Assembly (NCBI GenBank): GCA_964632945.1
Contig: CAZWCX010000072.1
Span: forward strand, 1 to 38,228
Origin: CAZWCX01 sp964632945
Lineage (GTDB): Bacteria; Planctomycetota; MHYJ01; WSZJ01; CAZWCX01
Length of the DNA stretch: 38,228 bases
Direction: 5' to 3'
Part shown: piece by piece, positions 23,990 through 32,513 of the stretch
Layout: each line of letters begins with the position of its first letter
How positions within the stretch are numbered: position 1 is the first letter of the stretch
Translations under genes and position numbers: made by a program
The notes under the pieces: generated by a model
The model's database searches: none
What the model saw: only the letters and a program-made list of their open reading frames with translations
Told to the model about the DNA's origin: nothing

Positions 23990-25078
23990 TCAACTCCCGG
24001 GCCTCGGGTCCCTGCCGGACTCCCCGCGCCGCGCGTCTCCCGCGGAAACCGGGGGACGGCCCAGGACGGGAAGGGCGACGCGAGCCTGGAATTTATCGAA
24101 TGGGTGGGTGGCGTGGCAATCGTCGCACGCCGGCGCCCGGGCGCGCTTCCGTGCATGCGAAAACCTCGCCGGCAACGCGGCGAGGGCGCCGGGCTCGAAC
24201 AGATCCCGGATCGGCACGCCGTAGTCGGCTACGGTGTACGGACAGGGAGAGGCGCGTCCTTGCTCGTCGACGAATAGGAATCCCCGACCGGGATCGCAAT
24301 CGGCCACGGGGACAGGTTTCCCCGCCGACGCGCAGGCAATCCGATCCAGCCAACGGTCGCTGCCGAGCAGTCGGAGCCCGCGCTCCGCCATCGCCCGACG
24401 CAGCCCGGGGAATCGCGCGCGAAATCGTTCGACCTGATCGGGCTGAAGGCAATGGTCGCGATGAAACTCGGGGCGTTCGTTCCCGCCGAGCGGATTGAAC
24501 GTGAGCGCCCGGATCCCCCACGCCGCCATCTCCTCGCAGAACCCGTCGAATTCGTCGATGTTGTCGCGCATCAGGACGTGGTTCACGCGCAGCGTGAGGC
24601 GTCCGGCGCCGTCTTCCGCGCGCAATCGGGCCACGTTGGCGCGCAGCCGGGCGAACGCTCCCGGACAACCGCGCACGCGGTCATGAACCCCGGCAAGCCC
24701 GTCGACGCTGACCGTCACCTGCTCCCAACGCTCGATCAGCCCGCGCCGCACGCCGCGGTCGGCCAACCGCCCGCCGTGGGTCGTCACGCCCAGGCGAAGT
24801 TCGTGGCGATCCCGGAACACCGACGCCAGCCGCGGCAGGGCCGGCCATTCGAGCGGCTCCCCTCCCAGCCAGCACACCAGCACGCTCGTTCCGGACTCGT
24901 CCCGGAACCGGGCGAGCGCATCCGCGAAGCGCTCCAGCAACCCCGGATCGGCCCCGACCCGGGGCCGCTGGACATCCCGGCTGTATCCACAGAAGCCGCA
25001 GGCCAATCCGCAACCGGTGTGGCCGCGAATCACGACGACGAGTTCGCCGCCGCGGGCACCCGGGTCGACGCCGTCCAC
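23990..25078 (-). CDS. Radical SAM protein with SPASM/Twitch-like C-terminal cysteines
   Basis: 362 residues. The radical-SAM cluster motif is C23-x3-C27-x2-C30 in HTGCGLACGFCGYSR, followed by a GGEPLEW-type SAM-binding strand and a TIM-barrel pattern (VTVSVDGLAGVHDRVRG; LRVNHVLMRDNIDEFDGF; LTFNPLGGNERPEF). The C-terminal region holds further cysteines in VADCDPGRGFLFVDEQGRASPCPYT and, ~45 residues on, APACDDCHATHP. This order fits an auxiliary Fe-S cluster of the SPASM or Twitch class, common in peptide- and protein-modifying enzymes. GTG start with GGGAG five bases upstream, nine bases after pnuC. Operon position before the AAA+/vWA genes points to a modification or maturation step. The substrate is unknown, and no small precursor-peptide gene is seen. 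Confidence 0.85.
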   Translation of the reverse strand: MDGVDPGARGGELVVVIRGHTGCGLACGFCGYSRDVQRPRVGADPGLLERFADALARFRDESGTSVLVCWLGGEPLEWPALPRLASVFRDRHELRLGVTTHGGRLADRGVRRGLIERWEQVTVSVDGLAGVHDRVRGCPGAFARLRANVARLRAEDGAGRLTLRVNHVLMRDNIDEFDGFCEEMAAWGIRALTFNPLGGNERPEFHRDHCLQPDQVERFRARFPGLRRAMAERGLRLLGSDRWLDRIACASAGKPVPVADCDPGRGFLFVDEQGRASPCPYTVADYGVPIRDLFEPGALAALPARFSHARKRARAPACDDCHATHPFDKFQARVALPVLGRPPVSAGDARRGESGRDPRPGS

Positions 25079-25087
25079 GCTCGCTCC

Positions 25088-25774
25088 CTATCCTCCCGCC
25101 GACCCGACGGCGCCGACGGCCGGCCACTCCTGCCCCTGCCGGAAGCCGACCGTCCACAATCGCAGCCCCCGCGCGGCGAGGACCAGCAGGACCACGTACA
25201 GCAGGCTGATGAAGCGCACCTCTTTCGCGTAGTAGAGGCCGATTCCCACGACGTCGACGACGATCCAGTAGATCCAGCTTTCCGTGCGCTTCATCGCCAT
25301 CAAACCCATGGCGGTGAAGCTCATGACGGTGGTGGCGGCATCGAGCCAGGGAAACGACGCCGGTTCGGGGAACAGGACGGGCCACCAGAGATGGACCCGG
25401 GTCATCGCCGCACCCCACAGCAGCGACACGGCCAGGGTCGCAGCCAGCACGCATGCGGCCGATCGACCGCCGCTGAATCGGACCCCCGCAACGGCGCCCC
25501 CGTCGCGTGGGGATCGGGACCAGGTCCACCACCCGTAGACGCTGGCCGCCAGGTAGTAGACCTGCTCGATCGCGTCGGAGTAGAGCCGAATCTGCCAGAA
25601 CAGCCACAGAAAGAGGAGTACGGCCACGATCCCCACCGGCCAGGTCAACACGCGCCGGCGGGCGATCAGCCAGACGGACCACAGGTACAGGATCGTCCCG
25701 AGAAACTCGATCCCACTCAGCGGATAGCCGAGCACCGTGAACAGGGCGTGGTCGACGCGCAGGAAGTCGCTCAC
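25088..25774 (-). CDS. pnuC: Nicotinamide riboside transporter PnuC
   Basis: A 228-residue inner-membrane protein with about seven hydrophobic segments that imports nicotinamide riboside by facilitated diffusion. Family wording includes GIEFLGTILYLWSVWLIARR near the start, the W-rich YYLAASVYGWWTWSR (substrate-site tryptophans) and the C-terminal WIYWIVVDVVGIGLYYAKE. The start is the GTG at 25774 that overlaps the nadR stop (GTGA) and gives a standard PnuC N-terminus; longer reading adds unrelated Arg/Pro sequence. Coupling to nadR fits metabolic trapping: NadR phosphorylates the imported riboside. It is followed nine bases later by the radical SAM gene. Confidence 0.92.
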   Translation of the reverse strand: MSDFLRVDHALFTVLGYPLSGIEFLGTILYLWSVWLIARRRVLTWPVGIVAVLLFLWLFWQIRLYSDAIEQVYYLAASVYGWWTWSRSPRDGGAVAGVRFSGGRSAACVLAATLAVSLLWGAAMTRVHLWWPVLFPEPASFPWLDAATTVMSFTAMGLMAMKRTESWIYWIVVDVVGIGLYYAKEVRFISLLYVVLLVLAARGLRLWTVGFRQGQEWPAVGAVGSAGG

Positions 25775-26823
25775 CGGTCGTCCGTCCCTTCCGCGGTGGC
25801 GGACGTCCGGGCCGGCTCGAAGGCCAACCCCTCCGCCGGATTGTCGTACTTCCGGAACCGTTCCAGCACCCGGCGAACCTGCGCCACTCGCGTGTCGAGG
25901 TCGCCCCGGAGAATCCGGTACGGGATCTTCCGCTCCGCCAGGTCGGACAGGATCCGCCGTTGGAAGGACAGGCGCTCGACCTCGCCGGAACGGTCCCACG
26001 TATCCGCGCAGGGAATGTCGACATCGCACACGAACACGAGGTCGTATCGCGAAGAGGCCTCCATGGCGAGTTCCGCCAACCGGGGGAGCGCGTTCCCATG
26101 GTAGGCGCGCGCGAACGTATACGTGGTGAGGGCGTTGGTGTCGGTAAACAAGACGCGGTCGGCCTGCGGAAGCAGGGCCTCCTCTCGCTGCCGGTGCGTT
26201 TCGGCAATCTCAACCAGTTGTTCGGGCGTAAGCCGGCGATCGACCTGGTGACGCTCCCAATACTCCCGGCCGTACTCGGGCATCCACACCGTGCCGAATT
26301 CGCGGGCGAGCCTTCCCGCGAGGGTGGTCTTTCCGGTCGACGGGGCGCCCAGCAAGACGACGTTGGCGACGAGATCGCGGTAGACGCGGGGTGCAAGCCA
26401 GGCCCGGTGGGCATACGGATCCCGGCGGATCACGCTGGCCGAGATCGGGACGACGCGACGCTCGGGGTCGATCCGACGATCGACGGCGCCGAGGGCGCGG
26501 CTCATGTGCTCGCCGTAAAATTCGCTGGAGTAGAAGTGCGTGATCGTCCCCAGCCCGAGGCTGCGGACGAACTCCTCGTGCCGCCGACGGATGGCCGGCG
26601 CATCCCCCACCCCGGTAGGTCCGCCCCAGGCTTCCACGACGCGCACGGACGGGTGCAGGGTCCGGATCCAGTGCGCCCGGACCTGGAGCGGGACCGGCGT
26701 CGTCTCGGGACAGTCATAGATCAGGACGACGACCTCGTCCATCTCGGCGACGGCGGTGTCGATGACCCGCTGATGGCCGTGATGGAGGGGAGCGTACTTG
26801 CCGAGGGTGAGGCCGCGATTCAT
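25771..26823 (-). CDS. nadR: NMN adenylyltransferase / ribosylnicotinamide kinase NadR
   Basis: A 350-residue bifunctional NAD salvage enzyme. The N-terminal nucleotidyltransferase domain starts with GLTLGKYAPLHHGHQRVI (H-x-G-H ATP motif, residues 4-20) and has PISASVIRRDP, the I-S-x-S-x-I-R signature. The C-terminal kinase domain has Walker A LLGAPSTGKTTL (about 164-175), then MPEYGREYWE and FTDTNALTT. It lacks the N-terminal helix-turn-helix of enterobacterial NadR, so it is an enzyme without DNA-binding repressor function. The ATG at 26823 begins the conserved domain; an upstream start at 26955 adds Pro/Arg-rich sequence unlike the family. It is the first gene of the eight-gene operon and overlaps pnuC by GTGA. 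Confidence 0.94.
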   Translation of the reverse strand: MNRGLTLGKYAPLHHGHQRVIDTAVAEMDEVVVLIYDCPETTPVPLQVRAHWIRTLHPSVRVVEAWGGPTGVGDAPAIRRRHEEFVRSLGLGTITHFYSSEFYGEHMSRALGAVDRRIDPERRVVPISASVIRRDPYAHRAWLAPRVYRDLVANVVLLGAPSTGKTTLAGRLAREFGTVWMPEYGREYWERHQVDRRLTPEQLVEIAETHRQREEALLPQADRVLFTDTNALTTYTFARAYHGNALPRLAELAMEASSRYDLVFVCDVDIPCADTWDRSGEVERLSFQRRILSDLAERKIPYRILRGDLDTRVAQVRRVLERFRKYDNPAEGLAFEPARTSATAEGTDDR

Positions 26824-26916
26824 GGCGATTCCAGGACCCGCCCGTCCCCGGGGACCCGGCGGATCCGGCACGAACTCCGCGCCGGGCGCGTGCCGGGCGG
26901 GCGGGCCGGCGGGGGG

Positions 26917-26922
26917 ATGATA
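26917..26922 (-). promoter_or_regulatory. Possible -10 element of the nadR-to-PaaK operon
   Basis: TATCAT on the minus strand (26922-26917) matches the -10 consensus at five of six positions, 93 bases before the nadR ATG. No good -35 is found 16-18 bases upstream; TTGAAT occurs 27 bases upstream, too far for sigma70. Either an activator is needed or the promoter is elsewhere. Confidence 0.25.
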
Positions 26923-27069
26923 CCGCGCGCCGGCCGATGACGCTGCAGAATTCAAGCCGCCACGATCCGGAGCCGGCCGATTTGTCCCGGAACTCCGCCG
27001 GGCGCAGGAGCCGGCCGTGGGACACTCCGGATTCGTGCGCTCCCGGGCGCCGGGACGTCCCGGAATCGC

Positions 27070-28062
27070 CTACGTTCTCCAGCTCTGAAGCACCTTGACG
27101 TAGTTGCCCCGCTGGTAGGCGTACGGATCCGGACATTTCTCGAGGTTCATGCTCCCCTGGGCCTGCCGGAGCGATTCGTATTCGTTCTCCTCCAGCCATT
27201 CCTTCACGCCCGCCACGACGCGCCCCAGGTGCTCGGGACCGCGTTGGAGCAAGGACGAGACCAGTTGCACGGCGTGCGCACCGCAGAGCACGGCCTTCAC
27301 CGCGTCCGCCGGGGAGTGCACGCCGCCGGATGCCGCCAGTGAAAGCCTGCGGCGGCCCGACAGGATCGCGATCCAGTGAAGCCGGAGCAGCAGTTCCGAG
27401 GAGTCCGACAGGTGGAGACGGGGAACGACCGCCAGTTCCTCGAGATCGAGATCCGGTTGATAGAACCGATTGAACAGGATTAGGCCGGATGCCCCTGATT
27501 CTTCGAGCCGGAGCGCCAGGTGTGCCAGGGAGGAGTAGAAGGGAGACAGCTTGACCGCGATCGGGATCGACACCGAGTCCTCGACGGCCTCCAGGATCTC
27601 CACGAGGCGGCGCTCGATCACCCCGGAGGTTTCGGCCGGATCGGTGGCCACGGAGTACATGTTGAGTTCGAGCGCATCCGCCCCGGCCTCCTGGATCTTC
27701 TTCGCGTATTCGATCCATCCGCCGGTGGTGATTCCGTTGAGCGAGGCGATGACGGGCACGTCGACCGCGCCGCGGATGGCGCCGATCTGTTCCAGGTAGG
27801 CGTCCGGGGACAGGGCGTAGTCCGTCGCCGGAGGAAAGTAGGAGGTCGCCTCCGCGTGCTGGCCCTCTAGGGCCTCGACGTAACGGGAACGGCCCCGTCG
27901 CTCTCCTTCGATCTGCTCCTCGAAAAGGGAGTGCATGACGATGGCCGAAGCCCCGGCATCCTCCAGGCGACGGACCGTATCGAGGTCGTCCACCAGGGGG
28001 GAGGCTCCCGGCATGAAGGGGTGCTTCAGCGGCAGACCCAGGTATGTGGTCGCGAGGTCCAT
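27070..28062 (-). CDS. Dihydroorotate dehydrogenase-like flavoprotein, PFOR-associated
   Basis: A 330-residue TIM-barrel protein of the DHOD-like FMN family: MDLATTYLGLPLKHPFMPGASPL at the start, VPVIASLNGITTGGWIEYAKKIQEAGADALELN, SIPIAVKLSPF, and SGGVHSPADAVKAVLCGAHAVQLVSSLL as the FMN-phosphate loop (short pieces). The segment following ELNMYSVATDP lacks the Asn-x-x-x-P-N and base residue of true PyrD, so it is probably not the pyrimidine enzyme. Many genomes carry this protein beside a fused PFOR, as here (24-base gap downstream of PFOR), which suggests a redox role linked to it. I prefer the ATG at 28062, with GGAAGG upstream, to the one at 28077. No partner Fe-S subunit is seen. Confidence 0.83.
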   Translation of the reverse strand: MDLATTYLGLPLKHPFMPGASPLVDDLDTVRRLEDAGASAIVMHSLFEEQIEGERRGRSRYVEALEGQHAEATSYFPPATDYALSPDAYLEQIGAIRGAVDVPVIASLNGITTGGWIEYAKKIQEAGADALELNMYSVATDPAETSGVIERRLVEILEAVEDSVSIPIAVKLSPFYSSLAHLALRLEESGASGLILFNRFYQPDLDLEELAVVPRLHLSDSSELLLRLHWIAILSGRRRLSLAASGGVHSPADAVKAVLCGAHAVQLVSSLLQRGPEHLGRVVAGVKEWLEENEYESLRQAQGSMNLEKCPDPYAYQRGNYVKVLQSWRT

Positions 28063-28086
28063 GACGATCCCTTCCATCCCAGAGGT

Positions 28087-31000
28087 CTACGGTTTTGCTG
28101 CGCTGTCCCCGGAACCCGGTTCCTTCTCCGCCCCGGGCGCCTTTCCGGAATCCGCACCGGCGGGAGAACCCGGCGGCCCGGCCGTGTCGGCTGCGCGGGC
28201 CCCCGATCCCTCCGGCGCCTCGCCGATGGCCATCCTTTCCATCCGCTCGTACTGGGACCGCACCTGTTGCTGGGCCTTCGCGAGCAGTTCCCGGAAACGC
28301 TCCGGGTCCTGTTGCTGGACCATCCGATACCGGGTCTCGTTGAGGACGTAGCGCCCGAGGTCCACCCGCGGCGGGCCGGAGTCGAGGCGCAGGGGAGCTC
28401 CGGCCCCGGCGGGCGTCGTCGGGTCGTACCGGAAGAGCGGCCAGTGGCCGGAGTCGACCGCCAGCTTCTGCTGTTCCGCGCCCAGCGACAGGTCATAGCC
28501 GTGGGCGATGCACGGGCTGTACGCCAGGATCAGCGCCGGCCCCGGGAAGGCCTCCGCCTCCTGGAAGGCCTTGACGGTTTGCGCGTCGCGCGCGCCGAAC
28601 GCGACCCGGGCGACGTAGACATTGCCGTACGCCATCGCCATGTGCGCGAGGTCTTTCTTGCCGGTCGCCTTCCCCGCGGAGGCGAACTTGGCCGCGGCCC
28701 CCATCGGGGTGGCCTTGGACTGCTGCCCGCCCGTGTTCGAGTAGACCTCGGTGTCGAGCACCAGGATGCGGACATCGCGACCGAGCGAGAGCACGTGATC
28801 GAGTCCGCCGAAGCCGATGTCGTACGCCCAGCCGTCGCCGCCGACGATCCAGACCGTTTTGCGGACGAGGTGGTCGGCGACGCGCTCCAGGCGTCGAGCC
28901 TCCGGTGACGGGATGCGCGCCAGCCGCCGGCGCAGGTCCGCGACGCGGGCGCGCTGCGCCGCGATGGCGGCTTCGCCCCCGTCGTCGGCCGCCAGCAACG
29001 CATCGGCCAACTCGCGACCGATCGGTTCGGCGAGCGCCCCGACGAGTCGCCGCGCCTGCTCCCGCTGACGATTGACCGCCAAGCGCAGCCCAAGGCCGAA
29101 TTCTGCGTTGTCCTCGAACAGCGAGTTGGACCACGCCGGACCGCGCCCGTCCCGGTTTCGCGTGTACGGCGTCGTCGGCAGGTTTCCGCCGTAGATGGAA
29201 GAGCACCCCGTGGCGTTCGCGATCACCAGGCGGTCGCCGAACAACTGCGTGAGCAGTTTGATGTACGGCGTCTCTCCGCACCCGGCGCACGCCCCGGAGA
29301 ACTCGAAGAGTGGTTCCAGGAATTGCGACCCCTTGATGTCGAGTTTCAGGCGGCCGCGATCCAGTTCCGGCAGGGCGAGGAAGAACTCCAGGTTGGCGCG
29401 CTCGGCGGCGCGCAAGGGCGCTTGCGGCGCCATGTCGATCGCCTTGTGGCGGGGGTTTGCCTTGTCCTTCGCCGGGCACACCTGGACGCAAAGTCCGCAT
29501 CCGGTGCAGTCCTCGGCCGCCACTTGCAACGTGTAGAGAAGGCCCTTGTACTCCGGTCCCTTCGCCTCGATCGACAGGAAGGTGTCCGGCGCTCCCGCGC
29601 GGTGCCGAGGCTCGTACGCCTTGGGCCGGATGGCCGCGTGGGGGCAGACCAGAGCGCACTTGTTGCACTGGATGCAGAGGGGGGCATCCCAGACCGGAAT
29701 CTCGTCCGCGAGATTTCGCTTCTCCCACCTCGCCGTGGCCGTAGGCCAGGTACCGTCCACGGGGAAGGCGCTGACCGGAAGCAGGTCCCCCTTCCCTTCG
29801 AGCATGACCGCACTGACGCGCCGCACGAAATCGGGCGCTTCCGCCGAAACGATCGGCGAGCGGGCGGCCGCGGCCGTCACCCGGCCGGGGACCGGAATCT
29901 CCTTCAGCCGCTCGAGCGCGCCGTCCACCGCCGCCTCGTTGCGCTTCACGACCGACTCGCCGCGCCGACCGTAGGTCTTGCGGATGGCGTCCTTGATGCG
30001 CTCGATCGCCTGCTCCTTCGGCATGACTCCGGAGAGTGCGAAGAAGCAGGTCTGCAGGATGGTGTTGATCCGCCCCCCCATCCCCACCTCGCGGGCGAAG
30101 GCATCCGCGTCGATCGCGAAGAGGCGCAGGCGTTTCTCCAGAATCCCCTCCTGGACCTCCCGCGGCAGGTAGTCCCAGACCCGGTCCGGCGCATGCGGAG
30201 CGTTGAGAAGGAGCGTTCCTCCCGGTTCCGCGCATCCGACGACGTCGACCTTGTCGAGGAAGCCGAACTGATGGCAGGCGACGAACCCGGCGCGACGGAT
30301 CAGGTACGGCGCGCGCACCGGGCGCGGACCGAACCGGAGGTGCGAGATGGTGGTCGCCCCGCTCTTCTTCGAGTCGTACACGAAGTACCCCTGCCCCCAG
30401 CGGCCCTCTTCGTCGGCGATGATCTTGATCGAGTTCTTGTTCGCGCTGACGGTCCCGTCCGCGCCGAGACCAAAGAAGATCGCGCGCACCGTATCCGCGC
30501 TCTCCAGGTCGAACGATTCGTCGATCGTGAGGGACAGACCCGTCACGTCGTCGTTGATGCCGACGGTGAACGGGTTTCGCGGCGCTTCCCGGCCCAGTTC
30601 GTCGAAGACCGCCTTGACCATCGCCGGGGTGAATTCCTTCGAAGAAAGTCCGTACCTCCCCCCCACGACCTCGGGAATCCCGCCCTTGCGCCCGCGGCCC
30701 CGCGCGTAGAGGGCCGCGACGACGTCCAGGTAGAGCGGCTCGCCGGTCGCCCCGGGTTCCTTGGTCCGATCGAGCACGGCGATTCGACGCACGGACTCCG
30801 GGAGCGCGGCAACGAAGTCGGCCGCGGCAAACGGCCGGTAGAGACGGACCTTCACCACCCCCACCCGCTCCCCTGCCGCGGTCAGGTGATGCGCCGCCTC
30901 CTCCGCCGTCTCCGCCCCGGACCCCATGAGCACGATCACCCGCTCGGCAGCGGGGTGCCCGACATAGTCGAACAGGCGATAACGACGTCCGGTGATCGAA

Positions 31001-31767
31001 GCGAATTGGTCCATGGTTTCCTGCACCCGGCCCGGACAGGCATCGTAGAACCGGTTACACGCTTCCCGCGCCTGGAAGAAGGTGTCCGGATTCTGCGCGG
31101 ATCCGCGCAACACCGGTCGGTCGGGCGTCAACGCCCGCGCGCGATGCTCCGCGATCCGCTCCTCGTCGAGCATGCGCCGCAACTCTTCGTCCCCGAGCAG
31201 GTCGATCTTGGAAAGCTCGTGCGACGTGCGGAACCCGTCGAAGAAGTGCAGGAACGGGATGCGCGTGACCAGCGTCGCCGCATGGCCGATGCAGGCGAAA
31301 TCCTGCGCCTCCTGCACCGATCCGGAGGCGAGCAGGGCCACGCCGGTCTGCCGGCAGGCCATCACGTCGGAATGGTCGCCGAAGATCGAGAGCGCATGGG
31401 TCGCGACCGTTCGGGCGGCCACGTGAAGACACAGCGAGGTCAATTCCCCGGCGATCTTGTAGAGATTGGGGATCATCAGCAGGAGGCCCTGCGAGGCGGT
31501 GAAGGTCGTCGCCAAGGCCCCGCCCTGGAGTGCTCCGTGCACTGCGCCGGCCGCCCCCCCTTCGGATTGCATTTCAACCACCTCCGGGATGTCACCCCAG
31601 AGATTGGTCCGACCCGCCGCCGACCATTCGTCCGCAAGCTCTCCCATGGCCGACGAAGGCGTGATCGGGTAGATCGCGATCACCTCGCTCGCGCGATACG
31701 CCACAGACGCCGCCGCTTCGTTCCCGTCGATCGTCGAGCGCGTCACAGCCTGGATGTCCTTCGTCAT
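28087..31767 (-). CDS. nifJ: Pyruvate:ferredoxin (flavodoxin) oxidoreductase, fused single-chain
   Basis: Oxidatively decarboxylates pyruvate to acetyl-CoA and CO2, reducing ferredoxin or flavodoxin; oxygen-sensitive in most hosts. 1226 residues in the usual fused order: domain I from the start (STIDGNEAAASVAYRASEV, YPITPSS, SEGGAAGAVHGALQGG), domain II, and the gamma domain (FFGLGADGTVSANKNSIKII). Next is a 2x[4Fe-4S] ferredoxin domain (CIQCNKCALVCP near 696; CTGCGLCVQVCP near 750). Last is the TPP domain with CAGCGETPYIKLL (near 825), NATGCSSIYGG and GGDGWAYDIGFGGLDHVL. A proximal-cluster Cys is in CIAHGYDL. The last ~45 residues are a Gly/Ala/Pro/Ser low-complexity tail not usual for the family. 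The ATG at 31767 has GGAGGGGG upstream. Co-transcribed with the DHOD-like gene. Confidence 0.95.
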   Translation of the reverse strand: MTKDIQAVTRSTIDGNEAAASVAYRASEVIAIYPITPSSAMGELADEWSAAGRTNLWGDIPEVVEMQSEGGAAGAVHGALQGGALATTFTASQGLLLMIPNLYKIAGELTSLCLHVAARTVATHALSIFGDHSDVMACRQTGVALLASGSVQEAQDFACIGHAATLVTRIPFLHFFDGFRTSHELSKIDLLGDEELRRMLDEERIAEHRARALTPDRPVLRGSAQNPDTFFQAREACNRFYDACPGRVQETMDQFASITGRRYRLFDYVGHPAAERVIVLMGSGAETAEEAAHHLTAAGERVGVVKVRLYRPFAAADFVAALPESVRRIAVLDRTKEPGATGEPLYLDVVAALYARGRGRKGGIPEVVGGRYGLSSKEFTPAMVKAVFDELGREAPRNPFTVGINDDVTGLSLTIDESFDLESADTVRAIFFGLGADGTVSANKNSIKIIADEEGRWGQGYFVYDSKKSGATTISHLRFGPRPVRAPYLIRRAGFVACHQFGFLDKVDVVGCAEPGGTLLLNAPHAPDRVWDYLPREVQEGILEKRLRLFAIDADAFAREVGMGGRINTILQTCFFALSGVMPKEQAIERIKDAIRKTYGRRGESVVKRNEAAVDGALERLKEIPVPGRVTAAAARSPIVSAEAPDFVRRVSAVMLEGKGDLLPVSAFPVDGTWPTATARWEKRNLADEIPVWDAPLCIQCNKCALVCPHAAIRPKAYEPRHRAGAPDTFLSIEAKGPEYKGLLYTLQVAAEDCTGCGLCVQVCPAKDKANPRHKAIDMAPQAPLRAAERANLEFFLALPELDRGRLKLDIKGSQFLEPLFEFSGACAGCGETPYIKLLTQLFGDRLVIANATGCSSIYGGNLPTTPYTRNRDGRGPAWSNSLFEDNAEFGLGLRLAVNRQREQARRLVGALAEPIGRELADALLAADDGGEAAIAAQRARVADLRRRLARIPSPEARRLERVADHLVRKTVWIVGGDGWAYDIGFGGLDHVLSLGRDVRILVLDTEVYSNTGGQQSKATPMGAAAKFASAGKATGKKDLAHMAMAYGNVYVARVAFGARDAQTVKAFQEAEAFPGPALILAYSPCIAHGYDLSLGAEQQKLAVDSGHWPLFRYDPTTPAGAGAPLRLDSGPPRVDLGRYVLNETRYRMVQQQDPERFRELLAKAQQQVRSQYERMERMAIGEAPEGSGARAADTAGPPGSPAGADSGKAPGAEKEPGSGDSAAKP

Positions 31768-31803
31768 GGGATCGATTCCCCCTCCCCGGATTGTGTCCCC
31801 CCC

Positions 31804-31841
31804 TGCGGAAAGGCCCGCGGGAGATCGGTGGTTCTTCCGCA
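31804..31841. promoter_or_regulatory. Inverted repeat in the PFOR leader
   Basis: TGCGGAA and TTCCGCA arms with a 24-base spacer that itself holds the palindrome CCCGCGGG. It could fold in the PFOR mRNA leader or serve as a binding site. No match to known redox-regulator operators was recognised. Confidence 0.3.
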
Positions 31842-32322
31842 AGGGCCGTGCCCAGAAATGAGAATTGCCCAGGTGGCTTCCGGGACCCGGGGATCCGTCG
31901 CATCCGGACGGTCAATACCGGAACCCGGATCCGGTCTCCGCCGGCCCACGCGCGCCCGGTGCGCGGAATTCTGCGCCCGGCGCGGGATATTCCCCAGGGT
32001 ACGGGCTCGCGGAATCGCTTCCCATCGGCGGCACGGGCCATCGACGCACGGCCTCTTTCTCCTGACCTGCGGCCCCGCGCCCGGGGGCGACTGTGCCACG
32101 GGCGAGATCCCCACGCCCGCGCCGACCCCCGGGTGGAACACTCTTCGAACTCCGGGCCCTGCCCGGGCCCCCGGACAGGTCGGGAATGCGGGTGGACGGA
32201 CGCTCCGCCTGAATTCGTCGGGAGCACCCCTCGCCGGCGCGCGCCGTGCCGAGGCACGGGTTCCTCGGCCACGACCGCGGCGCCCTCGCGTCTTCGGGGC
32301 CATCCTCCGCTCGAGCGCCGCG

Positions 32323-32352
32323 TTGACGCGGCGGTTCGGGGAGTGCTACAAG
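32323..32352 (+). promoter_or_regulatory. Candidate promoter for the secreted helical protein
   Basis: TTGACG (32323-32328, five of six) and TACAAG (32347-32352, four of six) separated by 18 bases. The start of transcription would lie near 32359, about 155 bases before the chosen ATG at 32514. Confidence 0.45.
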
Positions 32353-32513
32353 AGGTGGAGACATGACCGGACCGAGTGGGGCAGACGCTTTCCCCGATTC
32401 ACGTTCGACCCTCGACGGCCCCGAGCCCTGCTCCTTTCGGCGGGCCAAACGACCCCCGCAGCGTGACGAACCTTCCTCCCGTCCCTCCGGACCTGCCTGG
32501 ATGGAAATCGGCA

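Larger units (their letters stand above)
31768..32513. other. Long divergent intergenic region upstream of PFOR and the secreted protein
   Basis: About 745 bases without a convincing gene; open frames that cross it are Arg/Pro/Gly-rich shadows. It contains an inverted repeat TGCGGAA (31804-31810)/TTCCGCA (31835-31841) around a 24-base spacer enclosing CCCGCGGG, located 37-74 bases before the PFOR start, and a promoter-like element at 32323-32352 facing the secreted-protein gene. The size suggests regulation of PFOR, but no known operator was recognised. Confidence 0.5.

Noticed and set aside
29323..32466. 1047-residue plus-strand open frame opposite PFOR
   Set aside because: Antisense to PFOR with its recognisable Fe-S and TPP motifs; no homology-like pattern in the plus-strand reading.
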